Source: Maniola hyperantus (Eukaryota > Arthropoda > Insecta > Lepidoptera > Nymphalidae). Taken from it: DNA of 64,000 bases. The stretch is from assembly GCF_902806685.2 (NCBI RefSeq), contig NC_048546.1, positions 8,140,534 through 8,204,533 on the forward strand, read 5' to 3'. The position numbers and the translations under genes were made by a program. Below the pieces are notes generated by a model, which did no database searches, was not told the origin of the DNA, and saw only the letters and a program-made list of their open reading frames with translations. Positions 11,815 to 22,793 of the stretch are shown in pieces; position 1 is the first letter of the stretch; every line of letters begins with the position of its first letter.

Positions 11815-12270
11815 TTGCTTGGTACCTAAAATATCAATTCACCAGCAAAACTTTCCAAATCCACATGGTTTAGGAGTTAAGTACTTACAGCATTAGGATT
11901 GAAGAGTTGGGACTTGGAATTCAATAATAAATGTCTATGCTTGGCATTTACAATGTAATTTCACCAGTAACAGCTCCTGAATCTCTTTGGTTTAGTAGTG
12001 GTGTACCCTGCATCATCAGGTTTGAGGAGTTCGGACCCGAAGTTCAATGATGTAGCTTGTTACCTAAAATAATATTGCACCATCCGCAGTTCCTGAATCA
12101 TTATAGTTTATGAGTGCTTAACCGTGCATCATCAGGGTTGAGGAGTTAGGACTTGGAGTCCAAGCATGAAGCCGTTGCTTAGTACCTACTACCTACAGTA
12201 TTATTTCACTATGAACACTTCCTGAATCTTGATAATTTAGGCGGGCAGTAACCCTGCAGCATCAGTATTA
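11815..12270. repeat. Degenerate tandem array of about 120-bp units
   Basis: Nearly four head-to-tail units share, in order, GGTACCTAAAATAT, TTTCACCA, TTCCTGAATC, GCATCATCAGG and TTGAGGAGTT followed by GGACTTGGA. Identity between units is moderate, so the array is old. No gene overlaps it. Confidence 0.6.
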
Positions 12271-13279
12271 ATAGAATAGAATAGAATAATGTTTATTCGA
12301 GGTATATAGGTGGTACATGGTGTAGGCAATATCGTCCTGTACAGCAGTGCAACATCTCGAACAGGTAGGCCACTCAGCTTGTGTTGAGACGTCGGGCCCC
12401 TCAGACACAAACCTCTATAGCAAATATCTGAGGTACCAGACGCCCCAAGTTCCAACGCTGATTTTCAGTGACCGCCTTTTAAATCACCCAAACGTCAGTG
12501 GCATAGAACTTGTAAAGTTGGCGAGTAAATGGATAAATAAAATGAAATAAAGTGTTTAAAGTTTTTAAATTTAAAGTGATTTAGAGCATAAAAAAAGAAA
12601 TAAGAAATAAAACATTAAAATAGATGTTATTAAGCAGTTGATCCAAAAAATATATGGGACCACCACAGAAACTTCTAATGTTGTTAAGAAAAAATTTGCA
12701 AATCAGTCCAGAAACCTCGAAATAATCGTTGTACATATAAATTTAAAAAAAACTGGTTGAATTGGATAATATAATTGATGTAAAACATTACATTATTACA
12801 CAAAATGGGTACACATTTTGTACCAAGTTACAATGTTTTAAATATGTGTACAAACTTTAAAATATTCTAGTCAAGCTTGATGGAATTTTTTATTTTATTA
12901 AATTTTACAAATACTTTTGATTGTCAAATGCATCTAGGTACTACTTTTAATTTATAGACTAATGCTTTGCTGCAATCAGACCTTCTGGCATGATGAGCCT
13001 AAGATGAATCATGCTTGCCTAGAAGATGCCTACTCAGTGATACCTACTTATATCAAAAGGGATCAGTTTTTCCCTTCGATACATTGTCCAAAGTTGAGAT
13101 TGGATATGTTGATTCCTAGAAGCTGACACTATCGTTAATCGAAACAGACCAGAGTTGACTTATTGCGACTTTACTATTATATTATATTCTGTGCTTATAG
13201 TGTGTAAAGATGACTACTTGCCAGTGGACACTTAGCCTAAGAGCTGCTAGGAGTAGCCTATGCCATTGGAAAATTATTA
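12270..13279. other. Unassigned intergenic DNA
   Basis: Starts with an AATAGAATAGAATAATG tract, possibly the tail of a LINE fragment running through about 12480, followed by AT-rich sequence. No domain, splice-consistent exon or inverted terminal repeat was recognised. Confidence 0.4.
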
Positions 13280-13475
13280 ATCCATACTAATATTATAAAT
13301 GCGAAAGTGTGTCTGTCTGTCTGCTAGTTTTTCACGGCCCAACCGTTTAACCGATTATGATGAAATCCCGGGGAAGGATATAGGCTACTTTTTATCCCGG
13401 AAAATTAAAGAGTTCCCACAGGATTTTTAAATACCTAAATCAACGCGGACAAAGTCGCGGGTATCATCTAGTAAC
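13280..13475 (-). mobile_element. Helitron-type (LEP1-like) repeat downstream of the zinc-finger gene
   Basis: Runs from CCATACTAATATTATAAATG at left to AAGTCGCGGGTATCATCTAG at right, ending about 40 bp beyond the stop codon of the ZAD gene. It may therefore form part of that gene's 3' UTR. Confidence 0.75.
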
Positions 13476-13513
13476 TTATAAAAATCTAAATTATTAATAT
13501 ATTAGGTTTTATA

Positions 13514-15586
13514 TTAAGGTTGCAAATATAGTGGCTTTCGACCTGGTATCATTTTATCTCTTTTATGAACTTGTAGTTCATGTTTCAGAAGATATTTCTT
13601 TGAACCATATATATTGCCACATATTTTACATTGATAATCTTTTGTTAAATGACTAACCTTAATGTGTCTTACCATATCTATATTTGTGTTGAAAGCTTTA
13701 CCACATCGACCACATTTGTGAAGCCTTAACTTGCTATGTGTCAGACTATGCCTATTTAAATTACTTTTAGTTACAAAGCTCATTTGGCAAATCTCACATG
13801 AGTATGGTTTTTGACCGGTATGTGTTCGCATATGAATCTTCAATGATACTGGAAACCGACCACGATATGGACATAATTGACATGGAAAAGGCAGCTCGTT
13901 GCTATGAAGTAATAAGTGTAATGCTATGGTATCTGTTCTGAACATTTTACCACAGACCTCACATATAACATTAGAACCTATCTGATGAATCTTTAAATGT
14001 CTTTTGTAACGCTTAGCTGGTGTTAACTTTAGACATACAGTGCATTGTATGTGACTATGTTTGGATTTTTTATGAACGAAATAATCTTTTCGTGCATTGA
14101 ATTCAATTTTACAGCTAAGACATTGATATACTTTTCTGCTACAGCTATTAGACATATTTCCAGAAACATTTGAGCATTCACTTATCTTACTATCCTTATT
14201 TCCTTCTGGAATATTTTCAACATTATTTCTATATGCATTTGGGCCATCACTTTTGATAATAGTTTTATAACTTTTTGGTGTTTTAGACACTTTGTTACAC
14301 ACAGTTGAGCTTTCACTTGTGAAAATAAATTTAATTTCCTCTGCTGTATTTTTAACACCATTTCTAGATGAGCCTTTTACTTTACTGATAACTTTATTAT
14401 CGTTTTTAACAACATTATTAGGCACAGATGAGCTTTCACTTGGGATTTTAACTTGAGTTACCTCTGGTGTATCTTTAACATCATTTTTAGATACATTTGA
14501 GCCTTCACTTTTACTAATAACTTTATTATCATTTGCTGTAACTGCATTTTTATCAACATTCCTAGATACAGATAAGCTTTCTCTTGTAATTCCAACTTGA
14601 TATTTCTCTGCTGTATCTTTAACATCATTTCTAGATACATTTAAGCCTTCACTTTTACTAACAACTTTATTATCATTTGCTTTTAGTGTATTTTTAACAA
14701 CATTCCTATGCACAGATGAGCTATAACTCGGAGTTCTAGCTTGATGTCCCTCTACTGTATCTTTAATATCATTTGTAGATACATTTGAGCCTTCACTATT
14801 ACTAATAACTTTATTATCGTTTGCTTTTAGTGCATTTTGAGTAACATTCCTAGATACAGGTGAGCTTTCTCTTGTAATTCCAACTTGATATTCCTCTGCT
14901 GTATCTTTAACATAATTTCTAGATACATTTGAGCTGTCACTTTTACCAATAACTTTATTATCATTTGCTTTTAGTGTATTTTTAACATCATTCCTGGGCA
15001 CAGATGAACTATCACTAGGAATTCTAACTTGATATCCCTCTGCAGTATCTTTAACATCATTTCTAGATACATTTGAGCCTTCACTTTTACTAATAACTTT
15101 ATTATCATGTGTGTTTCGTGCATTTTTAACAACATTCCTAGGCATAGATGAGCTTTCACTTGTGATACCAACTTTAGTTCCCTGTGGTGTATTTTTAACA
15201 TCATTTCCCTGTGATGTATTTTTAACATCATTTCCCTGTAGCATATTTTTAACATCATCTAAAAGAACTAAGTTTTCCTCAAGTTCCAGAGTTAACTTGG
15301 AATTAGTTTCTTGAGCTTTCTTTCTAAATAAAATTGCGTTCTGCAGCAAACAATGGCAGGATTTACACAAATATTTAGGGAAGGTATCATCTTTTGATAT
15401 ATTGATGCCACCAAAAAATTGTATCGATTCCAACAAGTCAGTTGCTTCGGAAAATATAAACAGTGTACCTTGAAGTAAACACACTCTACACTTTTGCTCA
15501 AATTTATCGGGGAATTTAAGTTTAACTTCTATTTGAAAAATATTACTTGCCATTGTTTTCTTTCTTATTGATAGTTTTAATTCCAA
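13514..15586 (-). CDS. ZAD-C2H2 zinc-finger protein, single exon, with tandem-repeat linker
   Basis: Predicted nuclear DNA-binding protein of 690 aa. The N terminus has the four ligand cysteines of a ZAD (C33, C36, C74, C77), an insect dimerisation module. Residues 111-136 hold three 9-residue DVKN..QGN units. Residues 161-395 hold five 48-residue units that begin DNKVIS(K)SEGSNVS. From about 487 to 673 there are seven C2H2 fingers, one with the HTGQKPYSC linker; finger 2 has an irregular centre. A second methionine at residue 12 (TMASNIF) has a plausible start context, so the first 11 residues may not be translated. No intron is needed. ZAD-ZNFs are a large, fast-evolving insect family and I cannot name the orthologue. 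Its upstream flank is a stack of LINE-tail and hAT insertions. Confidence 0.93.
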   Translation of the reverse strand: MELKLSIRKKTMASNIFQIEVKLKFPDKFEQKCRVCLLQGTLFIFSEATDLLESIQFFGGINISKDDTFPKYLCKSCHCLLQNAILFRKKAQETNSKLTLELEENLVLLDDVKNMLQGNDVKNTSQGNDVKNTPQGTKVGITSESSSMPRNVVKNARNTHDNKVISKSEGSNVSRNDVKDTAEGYQVRIPSDSSSVPRNDVKNTLKANDNKVIGKSDSSNVSRNYVKDTAEEYQVGITRESSPVSRNVTQNALKANDNKVISNSEGSNVSTNDIKDTVEGHQARTPSYSSSVHRNVVKNTLKANDNKVVSKSEGLNVSRNDVKDTAEKYQVGITRESLSVSRNVDKNAVTANDNKVISKSEGSNVSKNDVKDTPEVTQVKIPSESSSVPNNVVKNDNKVISKVKGSSRNGVKNTAEEIKFIFTSESSTVCNKVSKTPKSYKTIIKSDGPNAYRNNVENIPEGNKDSKISECSNVSGNMSNSCSRKVYQCLSCKIEFNARKDYFVHKKSKHSHIQCTVCLKLTPAKRYKRHLKIHQIGSNVICEVCGKMFRTDTIALHLLLHSNELPFPCQLCPYRGRFPVSLKIHMRTHTGQKPYSCEICQMSFVTKSNLNRHSLTHSKLRLHKCGRCGKAFNTNIDMVRHIKVSHLTKDYQCKICGNIYGSKKYLLKHELQVHKRDKMIPGRKPLYLQP
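14402..15106 (-). repeat. Five 144-bp in-frame tandem units inside the ZAD-ZNF gene
   Basis: Each unit encodes 48 residues, at 161-208, 209-256, 257-304, 305-352 and 353-395. Odd units carry (I/T)PS.SSSV and even units carry GITRES..VSR, so the real period is 96 residues. The last unit is slightly short and runs into degenerate copies. Confidence 0.9.
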
Positions 15587-15647
15587 TTATTTGAAAGATG
15601 CCGTACGATTTACGAATATGGTATGAATATATAAATAGGTACCAGTA

Positions 15648-15684
15648 CCTCTTTATTTTTTTTAATTTATTTTACGGCCCTGGC
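15648..15684 (-). repeat. Extra copy of the LINE 3' tail
   Basis: On the minus strand it reads CAGGGCCGTAAAATAAATT and then a run of A. This matches the true tail of the LINE near 16440. It is separated from the other tail copies by the hAT MITE at 15697-16218. Confidence 0.65.
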
Positions 15685-15696
15685 ATAGGTACCTAT

Positions 15697-16218
15697 CAGT
15701 GTTTCCATGTACACGGTAATTACCGTAGATGCACCGTAATTCAGTCCTAATCTACGGTCAAGGTAATATAGCCATTACCTTGACCGTGTCACCGTAATAC
15801 AAAAATCACGTTAAAAATTCATAATATACTGCGTAATACGAGTACGAATCTCAGTCACCTTAGCATATTTGGTAATAACAACATTTCTCTTGCTCTCGGT
15901 TTAAGCATCAAATCTCAGCAATCTACTTTCGTCCTTATTCAAGCAATTAGGAAGGAGTGAAATGTAAAATTAATGAGATTTAACAAAATATTAATATGAA
16001 TAAATCCGTTTATGAAAAAGATATTGCTATGCTAGGAGAGTCGGATTCAGAATAATATTAATAATTGATTAAAAAGCAAATTCGTGACTTTTTTCTTTTA
16101 AAAATGACACGGTAATTTACACGGTATTCTTTTAGCTAATCCACCGTAATTTAATCTAGAAACACCGTAATTTTAACCCTTCAACACGGTAATTCTCGAT
16201 TTACATATGGAAACACTG
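15697..16218. mobile_element. hAT-type MITE with 8-bp target duplication
   Basis: Ends are CAGTGTTTCCATGT and ACATATGGAAACACTG (inverted). Flanking 15689-15696 and 16219-16226 are both GTACCTAT. The interior repeats CACGGTAAT/CACCGTAAT-like motifs near both ends. An 8-bp duplication with CAGTG ends is typical of hAT elements. No transposase is encoded in its 522 bp. Confidence 0.88.
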
Positions 16219-16245
16219 GTACCTATATTCAATGTACTCTGTGAT

Positions 16246-16450
16246 AGGTACCTCTTTTTTTTTTTAAATTTATTTTACGGCCATGGATAACAGTTCTTTA
16301 AGGCCTCATAGGTAGGTACCTCTTTTTTTTTTAATTTATTTTACGGCCCTGGATAACAGTTTTTTAAGGCCTCATAGGTAGGTACCTCTTTTTTTTTTTT
16401 TTTTTTTTTAATTTATTTTACGGCCCTGGATAACAGTTCTTTAAGGCCTT
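16246..16450 (-). repeat. Three tandem copies of the LINE 3' tail with poly(A)
   Basis: Three units of about 70 bp repeat, on the minus strand, AGGCCTTAAAGAACTGTTAT then CCAGGGCCGTAAAATAAATT, a poly(A) run of 10-19, and GAGGTACCTA. The innermost (about 16383-16450) joins the body of the LINE. AATAAA lies just before each A run. Confidence 0.8.
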
Positions 16451-16545
16451 TCAAAAATTTACAAATTCTAAAAATACAAAATTGCTTATAACTAAATATT
16501 ATTCTAAAAATACAAAATTGCTTATAACTAATTAGTCTAACGTTT

Positions 16546-17661
16546 TTACACTTTATTTATAGTATTACTTATATAATTAAAAATAGACTTAAAATATGAC
16601 GTTCTACACAACAAGTCCTTTACATGGCGGGGAAAATCAATTTTTTGTTTTTGTTCCATATTAATAGTGTTTAGATCACTGGCTAATATAAGTCTTTGTA
16701 TGCTAAAAGCTGGACATTTGAGTATCATGTGATTAACATCAGCCTCCTCATTATCACAATAGTTGCATTTTTTACTGTTTAGTATTTTTATTTTATTCAG
16801 GTGTGTTGGCACCAGACAGTGACCAAATCTCAGTCTATTCATTAATGATGTAAATTTTCTAGATTCACACTTCGTTTTGAAATACCATGGTTGTATTGGT
16901 ATTTCCTTTTGAATTTACGCATACCATTTTCCTTTATTTTTATTAGTCACATCCCACACTTCACTCCACAATTTCTTTTGTCTTATTTTAATTGTATTGC
17001 ATAAATCCGTAAATGGCACTTTGATGCTACTTGAACAATCTTCATAAAAATTACTTTTTCTTGTAGCAGAATCAACCACTTCATTTCCTGTTATGCCTCT
17101 GTGGGAGGGTACCCAAACAAATTCTATATTAATTCCCCTTTGTTTTAAATTAAGTAGTACATTTTTAATTTGGAAAATAATATAAACTAATTTATAATTA
17201 TTACTAAAATTAAAATTATTTATAGCTAAAAGAACACTTTTCGAGTCTGTTATTAAAACATAGTTATTAATTTTAAACATTAATTCTTCTTTGATATATT
17301 CCAATGCCTTGAACAGGGCAACGCATTCAGCAGTAAACACACTGCAGTCATAGTTTAATTTATATGATCTACATTTTTTTAACTGTGAATCATAAAAAGC
17401 AGAACTTACAAAGTTCTCATTTTTAGAACCATCCGAATAATATTAAAATCATAAAAATCATTATAGGATATATTATATCCTATAATGATTTTTACAATTT
17501 TCTTCAATGAACAATAGGAAGTCTAAATTGGATTTAATATCAGTGGTGTGTATTCTATTTCCGAGGTTTATTACATCATAGTGGCAATCATACATAGGCC
17601 AAACGTCATTCACATTTATCTTACTAGCAATACTATGCATATAAGTCATAATCATTGACAT
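16546..17661 (-). pseudogene. LINE ORF2 C-terminal part: RNase H and zinc-binding tail
   Basis: The RNase H fold is seen in TAECVALFKALEYIKEE, LITDSKSVLLAI and VWVPSHRGITGNEVVD at 16915-17340, which supply the acidic and histidine positions of this domain. Downstream, 16546-16842 has MNRLRFGHCLVPTHL and CNYCDNEEADVNHMILKC, the cysteine-histidine motif common at LINE C termini. Stops and frameshifts near 16915 and 17440 separate the parts. The 5' boundary is the P-element junction, across which the reading frame continues at 23293. Confidence 0.85.
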
Positions 17662-17679
17662 AGTAGGCAGGCCCTGTCA

Positions 17680-17687
17680 ACTGAGGG
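17680..17687. repeat. Left 8-bp target duplication of the P-type element
   Basis: ATAGTAGG, identical to 23293-23300. Confidence 0.88.
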
Positions 17688-17737
17688 CCATAAAAGATGC
17701 ATCAGTCCATTTCTTTCGCACTTTCTATTCCTCTTTC

Positions 17738-17757
17738 GAAATCCACAGGACTATCTC
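17738..17757. repeat. Left subterminal inverted repeat of the P-type element
   Basis: GAAATCCACAGGACTATCTC, inverted match to 23122-23141 with one or two differences. It may be a transposase-binding site. Confidence 0.65.
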
Positions 17758-19589
17758 GCTCCACTCACACAGTATTAAAGGCACATGTACATACAGCACA
17801 CTCTCTCAAGATTGCTCGAATATTATTGGTCGGTGATTAGCTCCAATCGGCTTTCATTACATAGAATTTCAAAATAAAAACGTGATGTCGGTTTTGAGAG
17901 ATTTTATAACCTAACCTAAAAAACTTAATTTTTCTCCTATTGCGAGAGTTGTAAACCTTGTGGTTTAAACCTGGAAGTGTGCTGCAGTTATAACAGGATA
18001 TTCGTTTTATATTGCTATTTTCAGTTTTTTAAGGGATTGTTTTAATTTAGAGATATAGTGGATGTGCTCTTTAAACTTGCCTACCTAATTTAGGCTTAGT
18101 AATAATTGTTAGTGTTTCTAAATACCTACCTAGTATCCTTTTTATCCGATATGAGGCAGTGTAGTGTACCTAAGTGTAAAAGCACCTTACATTTACACGC
18201 CGTACCTTTTACCGACACAACTAGATGGAAGGCATGGTTGTTTAACTGTCCATATTTGCGTAAGTACTCCCTTAGGCAATTAGAAAATGTCAGGATTTGC
18301 GAATCCCATTTCTTACCTCGGTATATCGTAAATAATAGATTGACAAAAGATTCAATTCCCACGCTGAATTTGCATATTACACAGTCTTCTAAAAACCCTA
18401 AAACTAAACTAAAAACCCTAAAAGGTACTAAACCAGTACATTTTAAAATTGACAAATTTCTAGAGATATCCCCTTTACAGCGTGGTAAACCCTTCGATGT
18501 TAACATAGTCGATATCCCATCGACTTCACAATCAGACAACCAAAGTAAGAATGAGCAAGCTTCTGTTATTTTAAGTCCTATTGATTTAGTAAACCCCTTG
18601 CCAAATATCCCGATTCCTGACAAACAGAAGTCACCAGATTTAATTCAGCAGTCTATTTTAGAGCCAACAACTTCTATTACTCATTACTCACAACCACTGA
18701 GTCCTGCTCCTCATGAGTCCATGCATTCTGAAGTGGTACCGGTGTTATTGAAGGATTTGAAGATCTAGGAGGTGGTGAACGCACTAACAATGTTGCTGAC
18801 AAAGTTTTAGTGTTTATGTTACGGGGCATATTTTTACCTTGGAAGCTACCTATAGCATTTTATTTTGTACGAGATGGAATTAAAACCTTCTTTCTAAAAA
18901 ACATTATTAAAGAACTAACTAAGGAAATATTAAAGACAGGATTTGTTTTGAGATCAACAGTATCAGATCAAGGCTCTGCCAATGTTGCTGCGATAAACTC
19001 ATTAATAGCTGATGCACGCGAAGATTTACTTCGAAGTGGCAACGATGGGTGTAATATAATACATTATGTCATCGAAGGAAACAAAATATATCATATATAT
19101 GATGTCCCACATTTACTCAAATGTTTCCGCAATAATTTTCAGAAGAAGGACTTGCTCATCGGGAGTCAGCGTGCTCAGTGGGACTACATTGAGAAGCTGT
19201 TTGCTGTTGATGGTGTGGCAGGTGTTGGGTGGTCTACCAAATTAACAGACAAACATGTGAAACCAAATTCATATGACAAGATGAAGGCAAGTAACTTTTG
19301 CTTTGTAACAATAGCTTTGTGATAATGTCCTTGCCATGGAAAAATCCAATAAAACTACGGTGCGCAGACCTTAGTTGTTGGTACTAAAACTTCTTGTTTT
19401 CGTGGTGTCTATGTGATCACGTTTTTGAAAGCACTATCTCCGAAACTATGGGTTGTAGACCCTGTTGTTGGTCCATTTTAAGTTTCAGCTTACAAAATTC
19501 TCATCACATGATCACATAGACACCATGAAAACAAGAAGTACCAATAACCAGGGTCGGCGCCCAATAGTGTCGAAGATAATTATGAGCAT

Positions 19590-19805
19590 ACTAGGTGATG
19601 CCCGCGACTTCGTCCGCGTGGATTTACATTTTTCAAAATCCCGCGGGAACTCTTTGATTTTCCGGGATAAAAAGCAGCCTATGTGTTAATCCAGGGTATA
19701 ATCTATCTCCATTCCAAATTTCATCCAAAGCCGTTCAGCTGTTTTTGCGTGATTGAGTAACAAACATCCAAACATCCACACTTTCACATTTATAATATTA
19801 TTAGG
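19590..19805 (+). mobile_element. Helitron-type (LEP1-like) repeat in the transposase intron
   Basis: Starts GTGATGCCCGCGACTTCGTC and continues with TTTCCGGGATAAAAAGCAGC, ending TTTCACATTTATAATATTA. Confidence 0.75.
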
Positions 19806-19932
19806 ATTAGGATAATTAGGTTGAGGATAGTATAGTTATGAGCATAGAAGATAATTTTTTAAACAAAAATTTGAATCCTTATGAATTTCCAACCCACTCA
19901 TTTAAATTCTTTAATTATATTTTAAGCCCAAT

Positions 19933-20093
19933 GGGGCCGATTCTCTAGTACACAATCTCTAAACTAAACTAAATTAACTGGTCTAAATCTAGTGCTTTCC
20001 TTTTCCGCAAGCAACATTATGAAAGGGATAGCAATAGATTTAGACGTACCATTTTAGTTTAGCTTAGAGTTTGTGTACAACGGAATTAGCCAC
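19933..20093. mobile_element. Short MITE (GGGGCCGATTCTCTAGT ends), copy 1
   Basis: Ends GGGGCCGATTCTCTAGTACA and GTGTACAACGGAATTAGCCAC are inverted; AAT flanks both sides. The core (CTTTTCCGCAAGCAACATTA, TGAAAGGGATAGCAATAGAT) is shared with copies at 25679-25824 and 37615-37775. It ends about 80 bp before the transposase acceptor. Confidence 0.7.
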
Positions 20094-21429
20094 AATGTTT
20101 ACTTTAAATCTAAATAGCATTATCAAATTTAGTTTATTAACATATCTAATAAAAAATAACTATGCATTACAGGTGAAACTTGCTGCGCAAGTCTTCAGCA
20201 GAGATGTGGCCCACAGCTTAAGAATACAGATGAACACTTATCGTCAACTACAACTGGAACATGGTTATTGTCCTCCATCTGTAAACATTGATAATGGACT
20301 TTTCACTGCTGAGATCCTTTTATTGATTCATAATTTATTCAGCAGCCTGAACTCCTCCGGCTATTCCAGTACTGACCTATGTAATTCTTTATCTATAAAT
20401 TCAACTCATCTTGATTTTTGGAATGAAGCAGTGAAGAAACTAGAATCAATGAAATTCGATGCGTCAGATTCAAGAGAAAGTAAGCCATTGTGTTTAAGAA
20501 ATTTTATACACGACATTAAAACTATAAAACATCTTTGGTCAGATCTTAGATTAATCTCAGGCGTTAAATTTTTGAGTCTGACGCGTTTAAACCAGGATCC
20601 CCTGGAAAATTTCTTTTCTCAGATTAGAGGTCAGGGTGGTTCTAGCACACACCCGGACTGTCATAATTTTGTTTCATTGTTCAAAACATTGTTGATCAAT
20701 AACATTACAACCGGGAAATCTCTGTATGCGAATTGCGCCGCCGATAGTGATAAAATGCTCGGTACTCTAAGTAATTTGGTAAGTAGACCAAAACTTGATA
20801 CACGATTTGTTGATTACAGTTCTGATATTCATAACGTAAATTTTATTGAAGAATGTGTTCCACCTGAAAACGTTTTTCAAACGAATGCTTTGTCTTATAT
20901 TGCCGGCGCAGTTTGTCGGTATTTATTTCCAAAGTTAAATTGTGAGCAATGCCCAAATTGCCGAAATACACTATTGTCTAACGAAATTAAATCATTTCAT
21001 ACTTTAATTGAAATGAAAGAATTTGATTCAAGTAACAAAAAATTGTACTACCCATCCAATCAATTGTTGTCCCTGGTATGGGATTGTGTATCTATCATTG
21101 AAAAAATTTTGCCAGACATATGTAAGGTTTACATATATTCAGATTTAATTAACAAATTCGAACAAATTAATACATCTTGGTTTGATTGTGTTGAGCATAA
21201 ATCAGATTTTTTAAAAGCTTTTTGGTTGTTCGTAATAAGAATGCAAGTTAGACAATGGTGTATTAACTTCAATAGAAGAATACATAATGTTGATTCGAGA
21301 AAAAAGGGAAAGGAAATGGAAAATTTGATTGCGACAAAAGTTACTAAAGGCGCAAGCTATAGAACTGTACGTCGCAAAAGTAATTAAGGTTTTAAGCCAC
21401 TGTTAAAAGTTTGAATTGATGTTTTAATG

Positions 21430-21650
21430 TTCACTAGCATATGCTCGCGACTTCGTACGCGTGGACTACACGAATTTCAACCCCCTATTTTACCCCCTTA
21501 GGGGTTGAATTTTTAAAAATCCTTAGCGGATGCCTACGTCATAATAGCTATCTGCATGCAAAATTTCAGCCCGATCGGTCAAGTAGTATGAGCTGTGCGT
21601 TGATAGATCAGTCAGTCAGTCAGTCAGTCACCTTTTCCTTTTATATATTA
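21430..21650 (+). mobile_element. Variant Helitron-type repeat (TATGCTCGCGACTTCG subgroup)
   Basis: Begins ACTAGCATATGCTCGCGACT then TCGTACGCGTGGAC, with TTAGGGGTTGAATTTTTAAA in the middle and a (CAGT)n stretch. Related to the sequence inside the AT-duplicating elements (28122-28360, 42080-42320). Confidence 0.55.
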
Positions 21651-22793
21651 AGATTAACTTTATTATTTTATCTCTCTTGAACAACATTAAAGTCGTATCA
21701 TTTTGCCATTTCCGTTCGCAGACTAACTGACACGCCATGGCTTCACTCAGGTGGAATTCTATTTCTCTTTATTCTCTATCCCGTGGTAATTTAGAAAATT
21801 GCATTTCGCTTCAAAAATTTCAACTTTTTAGGTCCAAGTGTTTGGGCTGGGTGTTGATGAGTCAGTCAGTAAATCGAGACTTTTCTTTTGATGTGATGAT
21901 GATTGCACTCCAATATAATATGTTATACAGCATACTGACAGGTTCATAATGTATCTATCTAGTATAATATTTTAAATTATAGCCTCATTGAGCGCTTCTA
22001 AATTCTTAACCACATAAGTAAAATGTTAAATACCTAGTATATATATAAAACTCGCAATCCGCCTGTGCAATCACTTATAATTCTAAAGTAATATTTTGAA
22101 TACCTACTTCAAAACTTATTAGTTTTCTAAGTTAATATGTTTTTTGGAAAAAAACTTTTTGTTCTTATTTTATAATAGAAGCATAATCATCTAATTTCGT
22201 AAATATTTTAAAACACAGCTGATATCCTCATTGAAGCTCTGGCTATTGCAGTGATTTTGTATTGTATAAATCTTTATCATTATAATTTAAAAATTCGAGT
22301 TTTTGGGATGAAAAAATTACAATCATCCTAAAAATATGCTTGATGGTGCAACCACAGTTTTAGTGGTGCGGAGTTGCAAGTAACACGCGTGGTTTTCAAA
22401 TGTATGATTTTCACACTCATGTAATGTAACGATCCTTAAAACCTTTTTGACCTAAAAATAATAAGATTGATTAAGCTGTGCAAGGGGTTGAGGCGGTTGC
22501 GCGGGTTGCACTATGAGGTTGCACTTATTTTTAGGATGACATTTCTATTGATCGAATAAATCATTTTATGTATTTTGTATCAACTAAATATGGCAAAGAT
22601 AATTAATTAATTAAATGTGCACCCTGCATAAGACTTATATAATGTCAATACACTTTCTGCTGACTTAAATATGCACCTACAGCATGCGTTATATCTATCC
22701 AAACCCATCATTGTTTAGCTGGTACAAAACTATTTTAGACTTAAAATCTTTAGAATTAAAATAGAATACAAGTCTTAAAATAATGTAATACAC

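Larger units (their letters stand above)
19287..20172 (+). other. GC-AG intron of the P-type transposase gene
   Basis: Donor AAG|GCAAGT and acceptor TTACAG|GTG. It joins two conserved P-transposase blocks without a frame change. It contains a Helitron-type copy and a MITE. Confidence 0.75.
18151..21387 (+). pseudogene. P-element-type THAP transposase, internally deleted
   Basis: Codes for a P-superfamily cut-and-paste transposase. The start at 18151 opens a THAP domain: CSVPKC ligands, WKAWLF, then ICESHF. A proline/serine-rich stretch follows to about 18750. Then, one frame over, comes the conserved GVIEGFEDLGGGERTN block, VLVFMLRG, the second catalytic region STVSDQGSANVA, and KIYHIYDVPHLLKCFRNNF. 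Exon ends at 19286 (AAG|GCAAGT) and resumes at 20173 (CAG|GTGAAACTT), giving KMK-VKLAAQVFS in phase 0: a GC-AG intron. The C-terminal part has LNQDPLENFFSQIRGQGG with the presumed catalytic glutamate. The stretch between the THAP linker and GVIEGFED, where relatives carry the coiled coil and first catalytic aspartate, is absent, and there is a frameshift there. Activity is therefore unlikely. Confidence 0.85.

Noticed and set aside
18126..18623. 165-aa minus-strand open frame
   Set aside because: It is the antisense of the THAP domain and linker of the P-type transposase.
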